DNA from: Comamonadaceae bacterium
GTDB taxonomy: Bacteria > Pseudomonadota > Gammaproteobacteria > Burkholderiales > Burkholderiaceae_C
DNA: 7,078 nt
Reading direction: 5' to 3'
NCBI GenBank assembly: GCA_027490555.1
Contig: JAIXXW010000143.1
Location: forward strand, 1-7,078
The notes under the pieces were generated by a model, which made no database searches, was not told the DNA's origin, and saw nothing but the letters and a program-made list of their open reading frames with translations. Shown piece after piece: positions 1 to 6,697 of the stretch (its first letter is position 1; each line of letters opens with the position of its first letter). Both the position numbers and the translations under genes were made by a program.

Positions 1-18
1 GATCAGGATACGGGTCAT
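1..18 (-). CDS. possible start of a further operon gene, cut by the left window edge
   Basis: A minus-strand ATG at 18-16 opens a frame reading M-T-R-I-L-I before the window ends. It lies 30 bases after the TGA of the double-ATPase gene on the same strand, a spacing that would suit one more gene of the importer operon. No good Shine-Dalgarno is visible upstream, so the start is uncertain. The short hydrophobic beta-strand-like beginning is compatible with many Rossmann-type or racemase-type proteins, but six residues do not identify a family. The alternative is that the ATG is chance and the operon ends with the ATPase. Confidence 0.3.
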
Positions 19-48
19 GGAACGAGACAATCAGGAATCAGACAGGCT

Positions 49-1695
49 TCAAACGGCCTCAAGAGGCGGCAAGGCAGCGGGTGCCGCATCGAGCAAACGG
101 CGCGTGTAGTCTTGTTGAGGGTGGGCGTAGAGTTGGGCCGTGGGACCTTCTTCGACGATGTGGCCCTGGTGCATCACCACCACACGGTCGCAAAGTTGCG
201 CGGCCACGCGCAGGTCGTGAGTGATGAACAGCAGGCCCAGACCGAGTCGACCCTGGATTTCACGCAGCAGGTTCAATATTTGCGCCTGCACGCTCACGTC
301 CAGTGCACTCACCGCCTCATCGGCCACCAGCACTTGGGGACGGCAGGCCAGCGCACGGGCAATGGCCAGGCGCTGTCTTTGTCCGCCACTGAACTGACTG
401 GGGTAACGCTGCAAGGCCTCGACCGGCAAACGCACCTGAGCCATCAGCTCGGCCGCCAAAGCTTCGGCCTCGGCACGGGACTGGCCAAAGTTCATGGCGC
501 CTTCGACCATGGATTGGCCCACGGTGCGGCGCGGGTTGAGCGAGCGGTTCGGGTCCTGGAAAACCACCTGCACCTGGTTGCGCAAAGGGCGCAGGCGACT
601 TTCGGGCAAGGTGGCCACTTCGTGGCCTCCCCAGTGAACCTGGCCCTCGGTCGGGTCGATCAGCCGAATCAGGCAACGGGCAAAGGTCGATTTGCCTGAA
701 CCCGACTCGCCCACGACGCCCACGGTCTCCCCCGCATGCACCGCCACGTGAGCGTTTTGCAAGGCTGCGGTCGCGCGGTTGCGCCCCATCCAGTCGCGGC
801 TGCCATAAGTTTTGCCGACGCCTTGGCCAGACAACAGCACCGGGCCCGTGAAGGCGGGTTTGGCCGCTGGCGGGTTCATGCCGGGCACGGCCGACAAGAG
901 CTGGCGCGTGTACTCGGCCTTGGGGCGACGCAGTACCTGCTCGCATGGGCCAGACTCGACGGCCTCACCCTGGTTCATGACCAGGACCTCGTCGGCAATC
1001 TCGGCCACCACCCCCATGTCGTGGGTGATGAACAGCACCGCACTGCCCTGCTCGCGCTGCAGGTCGGCAATCAGGCGCAAGATTTCTTTTTGGGTGGTGA
1101 CATCCAGCGCCGTGGTGGGTTCGTCACAAATGATGAGTGCAGGCTTGAGCACCACGGCCATGGCAATCACGATGCGCTGGCGCTGACCACCGCTCAGTTG
1201 GTGGGGGTAACTGCGCAGCATGCGCTCCGGATCGGGCAAGCGCACACGCTCAAAAATCCGCAAGATTTCAGCACGACGTTGCCCAAAGGACCAGTCGGTG
1301 TGGGTCGACAACAGTTCATCAACCTGGTCACCGCAGGTCATCACCGGGTTGAGTGCGGTCATGGGCTCTTGGAACACCATGCCCATGTTGCGCCCCCGCA
1401 GGGCGCGCAAACGCGCGGCCGAAGCGCCCAGCAAAGACTCGCCTTGCAACACAATGTCGCCGCCACTGGCTTGGAGCTCTTTGGCCAGCAAGCCCATCAC
1501 GGTGGTGGCCATGACCGATTTGCCCGAGCCCGACTCGCCCACCACACACAGGGTCTGGCCAGGAAGAATGCTGAGCGACACCCGGTGCACGGCGTGGACC
1601 CGGTCTCCACCGGGCGGCAATGACACCGACAAATCACGGATGGACAACACCGGAACAGGTGTTGAATCAGGAGAATCTGCAGCGACAACGCCCAT
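49..1695 (-). CDS. fused double ATPase subunit of a peptide-type ABC importer
   Basis: This 548-residue protein powers the importer encoded upstream and acts at the cytoplasmic face of the inner membrane. It contains two complete nucleotide-binding domains. NBD1 has Walker A GESGSGKS at 53-60, Q-loop Gln109, signature LSGGQ at 167-171, Walker B ending in Glu192 and switch His225. NBD2 has Walker A GESGSGKS at 329-336, Q-loop Gln380, signature FSGGQ at 435-439, Walker B ending in Glu460 and His493. Each domain is followed by the peptide-family C-terminal region (HP/RP..YTR.LL near 258-268 and 526-535). All catalytic residues are present in both halves, so both sites should hydrolyse ATP. The fusion corresponds to DppD plus DppF and resembles GsiA/YejF-type proteins. 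The frame stays open upstream to 2124, but that part is antisense-frame noise over the permease gene. The ATG at 1695 overlaps the permease stop by one base (TGATG) and has an AAGGGGT Shine-Dalgarno. The substrate cannot be inferred from an ATPase. Confidence 0.95.
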   Translation of the reverse strand: MGVVAADSPDSTPVPVLSIRDLSVSLPPGGDRVHAVHRVSLSILPGQTLCVVGESGSGKSVMATTVMGLLAKELQASGGDIVLQGESLLGASAARLRALRGRNMGMVFQEPMTALNPVMTCGDQVDELLSTHTDWSFGQRRAEILRIFERVRLPDPERMLRSYPHQLSGGQRQRIVIAMAVVLKPALIICDEPTTALDVTTQKEILRLIADLQREQGSAVLFITHDMGVVAEIADEVLVMNQGEAVESGPCEQVLRRPKAEYTRQLLSAVPGMNPPAAKPAFTGPVLLSGQGVGKTYGSRDWMGRNRATAALQNAHVAVHAGETVGVVGESGSGKSTFARCLIRLIDPTEGQVHWGGHEVATLPESRLRPLRNQVQVVFQDPNRSLNPRRTVGQSMVEGAMNFGQSRAEAEALAAELMAQVRLPVEALQRYPSQFSGGQRQRLAIARALACRPQVLVADEAVSALDVSVQAQILNLLREIQGRLGLGLLFITHDLRVAAQLCDRVVVMHQGHIVEEGPTAQLYAHPQQDYTRRLLDAAPAALPPLEAV

Positions 1696-2579
1696 CACGC
1701 ACCCCTTTTTGCAAACTTGGGGTCGAGCACGTCGCGCAAACCATCGCCCAATAAATTCACCGCCAGCACCGTGGGCACCAAAAACAAAGCGGGGTAGAGC
1801 ACATTGCCTGGGTACTGGCTGAACTGCACCCGACCCTCGGCCATGATGTTGCCCCAGGTCGGAATGTCGGCCGGCAAACCCAAACCCAAAAAGCTCAGGA
1901 TGGCTTCGGTCAAGACCGCACTGGCTGCAATAAAGGTGCCCTGCACGATCAAAGGCGCCATGGCATTGGGCAAGATATGCCGCCACAAAATCACCGGCGT
2001 GGGGGTGGCCAAGGCGCGCGCCGCCTCCACAAAGGGTTCTTCCCGCAAGGACAACACCAAGGACCGCACCAAGCGGGTCACGCGCGGAATCTCGGGCACG
2101 GCGATGGCCACCACCACGGTCCACAATTGCGCGCCCAAAGCGGCCACCAAGGCAATCGCCAACAAGATGGCTGGAATCGCCATCAGTCCGTCCATGAAGC
2201 GCATCAAAACCGCGTCCAAAGCACGGAAATAACCCGCCAACATGCCCAAGGTGCCGCCCACCAGCAAGGCAGCCACGGCTGTGAACAAACCGACCAACAA
2301 TGACACCCGCGTGCCATACAAAACCCGGCTGTAAATGTCGCGCCCGAAATTGTCGGAGCCCATCCAGAAGGTGTGGGCCACACTCGAGCCATCCAGCAGG
2401 GCGAACTGCCCCACCGTGCCCGACGCGGTGTTGATCTGCCCGGCGTCCATGGCCGCCGGGTCGACCGTGCCCAGCCAGGGCGCCAGCAGCGCCACCGCAA
2501 TCAGCAGACCCAGCACCCCGGCCCCGAAGCGGATGGCGGGGTTGGCGAGCAATTTAGAAGCCAGGGCGGTCATGTCCAT
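1695..2579 (-). CDS. DppC-type permease subunit of a peptide-type ABC importer
   Basis: This 294-residue inner-membrane protein forms half of the translocation channel, pairing with the DppB-type protein encoded just upstream. An N-terminal hydrophobic helix (about 17-36) is followed by a periplasmic segment. The DppC-family block around 73-94 (GSDNFGRDIYSR, then YGTRVSL) comes next, with further membrane segments near 96-116, 124-148, 152-170, 208-230 and 262-280. The cytoplasmic EAA loop that contacts the ATPase is at about 181-206, ending in RHILPN. One oddity is that the usually conserved glycine of the EAA motif (EAAxxxG) is Ala191, encoded by GCC. I chose the ATG at 2579 because it overlaps the upstream stop as TGATG. 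The longer alternative starts with GTG at 2606 inside the DppB-type gene. Downstream, the stop overlaps the ATPase start in the same way. Confidence 0.93.
   Translation of the reverse strand: MDMTALASKLLANPAIRFGAGVLGLLIAVALLAPWLGTVDPAAMDAGQINTASGTVGQFALLDGSSVAHTFWMGSDNFGRDIYSRVLYGTRVSLLVGLFTAVAALLVGGTLGMLAGYFRALDAVLMRFMDGLMAIPAILLAIALVAALGAQLWTVVVAIAVPEIPRVTRLVRSLVLSLREEPFVEAARALATPTPVILWRHILPNAMAPLIVQGTFIAASAVLTEAILSFLGLGLPADIPTWGNIMAEGRVQFSQYPGNVLYPALFLVPTVLAVNLLGDGLRDVLDPKFAKRGA
1701..1707 (-). promoter_or_regulatory. ribosome binding site deciding the ATPase start
   Basis: On the minus strand AAGGGGT lies 5 bases upstream of the ATG at 1695. It is the best Shine-Dalgarno-like stretch near this junction. 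It supports starting the double ATPase at 1695 and not at the in-frame codons further upstream inside the permease gene. Because the permease stop codon overlaps this ATG, terminating ribosomes can also re-initiate here. Confidence 0.6.
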
Positions 2580-3532
2580 CAGTACCGGATGCGCGGGTCG
2601 AGCCACAGGTAGCTAAGATCGACCAGCAAATTGATCAGCACGTACAGCGCGCTGAAAAACAGCACCACCCCCTGGATGACCGGGAAGTCGCGGTTGAGCA
2701 CCGCGTCCACCGTGAGCGAACCCAGACCCGGTATGGCGTAGACCGTCTCGGTCACCACCACACCACCGATGAGCAAAGCCACGCCGATGCCAATCACGGT
2801 GACGATCGGCACGGCCGCATTGCTCAGCGCATGGCGCATCAGCACGGCCTGTTCGGTCACGCCTTTGGCACGCGCGGTGCGGATGTAGTCTTCCGTCAAA
2901 GCCTCCGAGACGCTGGCGCGGGTGACGCGGGCGATCAGGGCCACATAGATGGTGGCCAGGCTCAGCCAGGGCAGCACCAGTTGCCAGGCCCATGCGCCCA
3001 CGCCCTGGGAAGACGGCCCCAAAAGCCGCCTGTAGCCCTGCACCGGGAACCACTTGAGCTCGATGGCAAAGATGTAGATCAGCACATAGCCGATGACAAA
3101 GACCGGCACCGAAAAGCCGGCCACGGCAAAACCCGAGAGGATGCGGTCCAGCCAGCCCCCCATGCGCCAGGCGGCCAGGGTGCCCAGGGGCACGGCCACC
3201 AGCACCGCCAGCACCATGGTGCCAGCAGCCAGCGACAAGGTGGGCTCGATGCGCTGCAGGATCAACTCCAGCATCGGCTTGTTGAGGTAAAAAGAGTAGC
3301 CCAGATCGCCCTGGAGCACACCCGAGAACCAGATCCAGAACTGCGTCCACAGCGGCTGGCTCAGGCCCAACTGCTCGCGGATCCGGTCAATGTCCTCGTT
3401 GGTGGCGTTGTTGCCGGCAATCACCGCCGCCGGATCGCCGGGCGTCAGACGCAGGATCAGGAAGACCACGATCGCGACCGTCAACAGCACAGGGATCAGC
3501 GACAGCAATCGCTGAAGGAGAAAACGCAACAT
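2579..3532 (-). CDS. DppB-type permease subunit of a peptide-type ABC importer
   Basis: This 317-residue inner-membrane protein is the first permease of the importer. It starts with the typical family opening (MLRFLLQRLLSLIPVLL), a first membrane helix at about 9-28, and the LTPGDPA motif at 29-35. The conserved periplasmic segment carries QLGLSQPLW at 54-62 and GDLGYS at 75-80. Further helices lie near 100-121, 131-156, 185-205, 240-262 and 286-308. The cytoplasmic EAA loop (about 216-241) contains TARAKG with its glycine Gly224 intact, followed by RHAL. The C-terminus LDPRIRY is typical of the DppB branch. Length and motifs are complete. The ATG at 3532 has a moderate GGAAG Shine-Dalgarno five bases upstream. 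The gene lies 59 bases after the binding-protein gene and overlaps the next permease by one base. Confidence 0.94.
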   Translation of the reverse strand: MLRFLLQRLLSLIPVLLTVAIVVFLILRLTPGDPAAVIAGNNATNEDIDRIREQLGLSQPLWTQFWIWFSGVLQGDLGYSFYLNKPMLELILQRIEPTLSLAAGTMVLAVLVAVPLGTLAAWRMGGWLDRILSGFAVAGFSVPVFVIGYVLIYIFAIELKWFPVQGYRRLLGPSSQGVGAWAWQLVLPWLSLATIYVALIARVTRASVSEALTEDYIRTARAKGVTEQAVLMRHALSNAAVPIVTVIGIGVALLIGGVVVTETVYAIPGLGSLTVDAVLNRDFPVIQGVVLFFSALYVLINLLVDLSYLWLDPRIRY

Positions 3533-3564
3533 GGGGGCTTCCGTGACGCCTCAAGAAGTCCCAA

Positions 3565-3586
3565 GTCGGCACGTGGGCGTGCCGAC
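3565..3586 (-). other. intra-operon hairpin between binding-protein and permease genes
   Basis: GTCGGCACG and CGTGCCGAC form a perfect 9-bp inverted repeat around a 4-base loop. It starts 5 bases after the binding-protein stop codon in the direction of transcription. On the minus strand no T-run follows, so it is not a canonical intrinsic terminator. Hairpins at this place in binding-protein-dependent importer operons are known to protect the upstream mRNA from 3' exonucleases (for example malE-malF). I infer that it helps make more binding protein than permease. A partial terminator function is also possible. Confidence 0.6.
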
Positions 3587-3591
3587 CTGGT

Positions 3592-5166
3592 TCAGTTTTT
3601 CTTGATGTTCCAGTAAACCTGGGCACCCGCAGGCACCAAGCCTGTGATGTTTTTGCGCAGAGCGGCCGGGTTGAAGTACTGGCCCAGCGGCACATGCGAT
3701 GCGGTTTCCATGGCGCGCAGCTGGATCTGTTCGGCAATCGCCTTTTTCTGCGCATCGGTGGTGGCCTGGGCGAACTTGACCTTGAGGTCCTCGATCTGCT
3801 TGTCGTCCTGCCAGCCAAACCAGCCGCGGTCACCGGCGGCGTTCATCATGGCCATGGTCAGTGGGTTGAGGATGTCGCCGGCCGTCCAGGCGGTCATGAA
3901 GGCGTTCCAGCCGCCCTGGGCCGGGGCATCTTTCTTGGCCCGGCGAGCCACCAGGGTGGCCCAGTCCATTTGCTGCAGGTCCACCTTGAAGCCCGCAGCC
4001 TCCAGTTGCTGCTTGGCCACCAGGGGCAGCTTGGCGATCGACGCCAGGTCGGTGGGGCGCATCAGCACCACGGGCGTGCCGTCATAGCCGGCTTCCTTGA
4101 GCATCTGGGCGGCTTTCTTGGGGTCGGCCATGCCGGTGTAAATGCCCATCTTGTCGCTGGCCAGCGGCGTGCCGCAGGGGTAGATGCTCTTGCAGAAGGC
4201 GAACATGCCCGGTGCACCCACCTGGGTTTTGAGGTGCGCTTCCTGGCCCAAAGCCACCATCGCGGCCTGGCGGATCTTCACATTGTTGAAGGGCGCATGC
4301 AGGTGGTTGAAGCGGAAAATGAACTGCAAGCCCGCCGGTTGGGCGTCCACGATCTGGATGTCCTTTTGGGCTTTCAGCGAGGAGTACTGCTCGAAGGTGG
4401 GCTGCTCGACGATGTCGACCTCACCGGCCACCAGGGCATTGAACTGGGTCTGGGGGTCGCGGATGATGACCCACTCGACCCGGTCCACAAAGACGTTCTT
4501 GCCGCCGGTGGTGCCATCCGGGGCTTCGGCGCGGGGCTTGTACTTGTCGTTCTTGACGTACACCAGGCGCTCACCGGGCTTGTATTCCTCGGGCACGAAA
4601 CGGTAGGGGCCGGAACCCACATGCTCCTTGATCTGCTCGGTGCCCGGCGTGGCGGCGATGCGCGCGGGCATGATGAACAGCACATTCGACGAGGGCTTGC
4701 CCAGGGCTTCCAGCATCACGCCGAAGGGCTGCTTGAGTTTGATGACAAAGGTTTTGGCATCGGGCGCGCTGTAGCTGTCCACGCTTTTGGCCAACACTCC
4801 GCCGAAACTGTCGCGGCTGGACCAGCGCTTGATGGAGGCGACCACGTCCTCGCTGGTGACCGGCTTGCCGTCATGGAACTCCAGTCCGTCGCGCAATTTG
4901 AAAGTCCAGGTCAGGTTGTCCTTGCTGACGGTCCATTTGTCCACCATCTGGGGTTTGACTTTGCCCGACAGGTCGGTGCCAAACAAGGTGTCGTAAATCA
5001 TGTAGCCGTGGTTGCGGGTCACGAATGCCGTGCTCCACACCGGATCGAGGATGGTCACGTTGGCATGCGGCACCAGTCTGAGGGTCTTGGTCTGGGCCTG
5101 CACCGCCAAGGGGCTGAGCAGCGCGGAGGTCAAGCATGCCAGGGCAAAAAGGGAACGACGCTTCAT
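3592..5166 (-). CDS. periplasmic substrate-binding protein, family 5 (DppA/OppA type)
   Basis: This 524-residue protein captures the solute in the periplasm and hands it to the two permeases. It has a Sec signal peptide: MKRR, a hydrophobic core to about residue 20, then VQA before a likely signal peptidase I cut after Ala24. Family 5 marks are the block at 86-108 (TWTFKLRDGLEFHDGKPV, then TSEDV), GSGPYRF at 184-190, and FNHLHAPFNNVKIRQA at 286-301. The length is typical (about 500-540). The mature chain has only two cysteines, Cys325 and Cys331, six residues apart and likely a disulfide. The ATG at 5166 is supported by a GGAGTG Shine-Dalgarno at 5176-5171. It is the first gene of the operon and is probably driven by the promoter at 5212-5239. 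Family 5 proteins bind di- and oligopeptides, opines, nickel complexes, glutathione or sugars. The fold does not say which applies here. Confidence 0.94.
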   Translation of the reverse strand: MKRRSLFALACLTSALLSPLAVQAQTKTLRLVPHANVTILDPVWSTAFVTRNHGYMIYDTLFGTDLSGKVKPQMVDKWTVSKDNLTWTFKLRDGLEFHDGKPVTSEDVVASIKRWSSRDSFGGVLAKSVDSYSAPDAKTFVIKLKQPFGVMLEALGKPSSNVLFIMPARIAATPGTEQIKEHVGSGPYRFVPEEYKPGERLVYVKNDKYKPRAEAPDGTTGGKNVFVDRVEWVIIRDPQTQFNALVAGEVDIVEQPTFEQYSSLKAQKDIQIVDAQPAGLQFIFRFNHLHAPFNNVKIRQAAMVALGQEAHLKTQVGAPGMFAFCKSIYPCGTPLASDKMGIYTGMADPKKAAQMLKEAGYDGTPVVLMRPTDLASIAKLPLVAKQQLEAAGFKVDLQQMDWATLVARRAKKDAPAQGGWNAFMTAWTAGDILNPLTMAMMNAAGDRGWFGWQDDKQIEDLKVKFAQATTDAQKKAIAEQIQLRAMETASHVPLGQYFNPAALRKNITGLVPAGAQVYWNIKKN

Positions 5167-5205
5167 AAATCACTCCAGTCAAAAGGGCGACAACAGGGAT
5201 GCAGC

Positions 5206-5222
5206 GGGTTCACTATAAACCC
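5206..5222. repeat. short inverted repeat covering the divergent -10 region
   Basis: GGGTT (5206-5210) and AACCC (5218-5222) are perfect 5-bp arms around the 7-base CACTATA. The repeat encloses the -10 hexamer candidates of both divergent genes. A regulator bound here would block both directions. Five-bp arms can occur by chance, and I do not recognise the half-site as that of a known regulator family. Confidence 0.35.
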
Positions 5223-5239
5223 AAAGATGTCCTGGCCAA
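5212..5239 (-). promoter_or_regulatory. candidate sigma-70 promoter of the importer operon
   Basis: On the minus strand TTGGCC (5239-5234) and TATAGT (5217-5212) are separated by 16 bases. They match the -35 consensus at 4 of 6 and the -10 consensus at 5 of 6 positions. Transcription would start near 5205, giving a leader of about 38 bases that contains the GGAGTG ribosome site. The -35 box falls inside the first codons of the divergent amidase gene. Assignment is by eye only. Confidence 0.5.
5214..5219 (+). promoter_or_regulatory. candidate -10 hexamer for the amidase gene
   Basis: TATAAA matches the -10 consensus at 5 of 6 positions and ends 7 bases before the amidase ATG. The predicted transcription start would fall at or next to that ATG, giving an essentially leaderless mRNA. 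The -35 position (about 5191-5196, CAACAG) is poor, so either an activator is needed or the real promoter lies elsewhere in the 60-base gap. Confidence 0.3.
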
Positions 5240-6672
5240 ACACCCACCTTATCCACTTCAGCGCCCTTGACTTGTCACGCGCGATACACAGCCGCCAGGT
5301 GTCCTGCCGCGAGGTGATGCAGGCCACACTGGCCCAGGTGGACCGGCTCAACCCGCTGAGCAACGCCATCGTCAGCCGGGTCGACAGCGATGTGCTGCTG
5401 GCCCAGGCGGACGAGCGCGATGCTCAGCTGTGGCGCGGGCAATCGATGGGCTGGCTGCACGGCATACCCCAGGCCATCAAGGACCTGGCCCATGTGCAGG
5501 GCCTGCGCACCACCTTGGGCTGCCCGCTGATGCAAGACTTTGTGGCCAGCGAAGATGGCCTGATGGCCAGCCGGATGAAAGCCGCCGGTGCCATCGTCAT
5601 CGGCAAGACCAACACCCCCGAATTCGGCCTGGGCTCGCACACCTTCAACGAGGTGTTTGGTGCCACCCGCAATGCTTGGAACCCGGACAAGTCCGCGGGC
5701 GGCAGCAGCGGCGGTGCCGCTGTCGCGCTGGCCAGGCGCATGCTGAGCGTGGCCGATGGCTCGGATTTCATGGGCAGCCTGCGCAACCCCGCAGCCTGGA
5801 ACCATGTCTTTGGCCTGCGCCCCTCGCAAGGGCGTGTGCCCATGTCGCCCGCGCAAGACGTGTTCATCGCCCAGCTGGCCACCGAAGGGCCCATGGGCCG
5901 CCATGTGCGCGATCTGGCCCTGCTGCTGTCGGTGCAGGCCGGGGCGCACCCGTCCTGCCCCTTGAGCCTGAACGAGGACCCGTCCCAGTTTGCGGGCCCG
6001 CTGGACAGCGATCCCAAAGGGCAACGAGTGGGCTGGCTGGGCCATCTGCAGGGCTACCTGCCCATGGAAGAAGGCATTTTGGACCTGTGCCAATCGGCCC
6101 TGAAAAGTTTTGAAAACATGGGCTGTGTGGTGGACGAGGCCCGCCTGGGCATGCCGCCTGAGCAGATTTGGCAAGCCTGGCTGGTCTGGCGCCAGGCCCT
6201 GGTGGGGCCGCGGGTGGCCCCATTCCTGATCCAGCCGGGCAACCGGGCCCACATCAAGCCCGAGGCGCTGTGGGAGCATGACCAGTCCCTGACCCTGACC
6301 GGCGCCCAGCTGATGTCGGCCAGCGCCAGCCGAACCCGGTTTTTTCACAGCATGCTGGCCTTGTTCGAACAGTTCGACGTGCTGGCCATCCCGGCGGCCC
6401 AGGTCTGGCCTTTTGATGTGACGCAGCGCTGGCCCCAGAGCGTGGCGGGCCGCAGCATGGACACCTACCACCGCTGGATGGAGGTGGTGATCTATGCCAC
6501 TTTCGCCGGTTTGCCCTCGATCAGCGTGCCTGCGGGTTTGGGGCCCCATGGTTTGCCCATGGGCCTGGCCCTGATCGGCAGACCGCAAGGCGATCTGGCC
6601 TTGCTGAAACTGGCCCACGCCTACGAGATGGCCAACCAGGCGATGCTGGCCCACAAGCCCCCTGGCGTGTGA
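5227..6672 (+). CDS. amidase-signature (AS) family amidase
   Basis: This 481-residue cytoplasmic hydrolase (no signal peptide) cleaves an amide bond by the Ser-cisSer-Lys mechanism. The triad is intact: Lys85 in GIPQAIKDL, Ser160 in the AGGSSGG motif (158-163), and nucleophile Ser184 in MGSLRNPA (182-189). The Lys-to-Ser and Ser-to-Ser spacings of 75 and 24 equal those I recall for fatty acid amide hydrolase. Other family marks are GAIVIGKTNTPEFG (121-134), LATEGPMGRHVRDLALLL (217-234) and the C-terminal GLPSISVPAG (428-437) with GLPMGLALIGRP (442-453). The sequence DGSDFMGS before the nucleophile replaces the more common GTDTGGS and marks a distinct AS subgroup. The ATG at 5227 has no clear Shine-Dalgarno. 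The frame is open far upstream but is antisense to the binding-protein gene there, and no other start lies in the gap. Divergent placement suggests it processes what the importer brings in. The substrate is unknown, and GatA is unlikely given the missing gatB/gatC neighbours. Confidence 0.93.
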   Translation: MSWPNTHLIHFSALDLSRAIHSRQVSCREVMQATLAQVDRLNPLSNAIVSRVDSDVLLAQADERDAQLWRGQSMGWLHGIPQAIKDLAHVQGLRTTLGCPLMQDFVASEDGLMASRMKAAGAIVIGKTNTPEFGLGSHTFNEVFGATRNAWNPDKSAGGSSGGAAVALARRMLSVADGSDFMGSLRNPAAWNHVFGLRPSQGRVPMSPAQDVFIAQLATEGPMGRHVRDLALLLSVQAGAHPSCPLSLNEDPSQFAGPLDSDPKGQRVGWLGHLQGYLPMEEGILDLCQSALKSFENMGCVVDEARLGMPPEQIWQAWLVWRQALVGPRVAPFLIQPGNRAHIKPEALWEHDQSLTLTGAQLMSASASRTRFFHSMLALFEQFDVLAIPAAQVWPFDVTQRWPQSVAGRSMDTYHRWMEVVIYATFAGLPSISVPAGLGPHGLPMGLALIGRPQGDLALLKLAHAYEMANQAMLAHKPPGV

Positions 6673-6689
6673 GGCCAGGCAGCGCCAGG
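6661..6689. other. possible hairpin at the convergent gene ends
   Basis: CCTGGCG (6661-6667) and CGCCAGG (6683-6689) are perfect 7-bp arms with a 15-base loop that includes the amidase stop codon. The repeat reads the same from both strands and lies where two genes converge with only 25 bases between stop codons. It could serve as a weak bidirectional 3' end. No T-run follows directly on either strand, so I do not call it an intrinsic terminator. Confidence 0.3.
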
Positions 6690-6697
6690 TCGCGCCC

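Noticed and set aside
112..1822. Plus-strand open frames opposite the ATPase
   Set aside because: They mirror the conserved ATPase codons in other frames and carry no recognisable motifs or start signals.
1696..2124. N-terminal extension of the double ATPase of about 143 residues
   Set aside because: It lies fully within the DppC-type permease gene, has no homology-like pattern, and the ATG at 1695 has a Shine-Dalgarno and TGATG overlap.
2580..2606. Longer DppC-type start at 2606
   Set aside because: The codon is GTG inside the upstream gene. The ATG at 2579 forms the same TGATG junction as the next gene pair and gives a normal family length.
3565..3604. Plus-strand intrinsic terminator formed by the hairpin and the T-run at 3596-3600
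   Set aside because: The T-run is nine bases beyond the stem and belongs to the Lys/Asn codons at the end of the binding-protein gene. No plus-strand gene ends here.
5134..5166. Binding protein as a lipoprotein with Cys11
   Set aside because: The cysteine would follow too short a hydrophobic core, and the -3 residue is Ala and not Leu. A normal signal peptidase I site (VQA) is present at 22-24.
3694..5226. Open frame of 511 codons upstream of and in frame with the amidase, which would make a 992-residue protein
   Set aside because: It is antisense to the well-supported binding-protein gene, and its translation is a low-complexity G/H/L/V-rich shadow with no domain. The amidase family begins at 5227.
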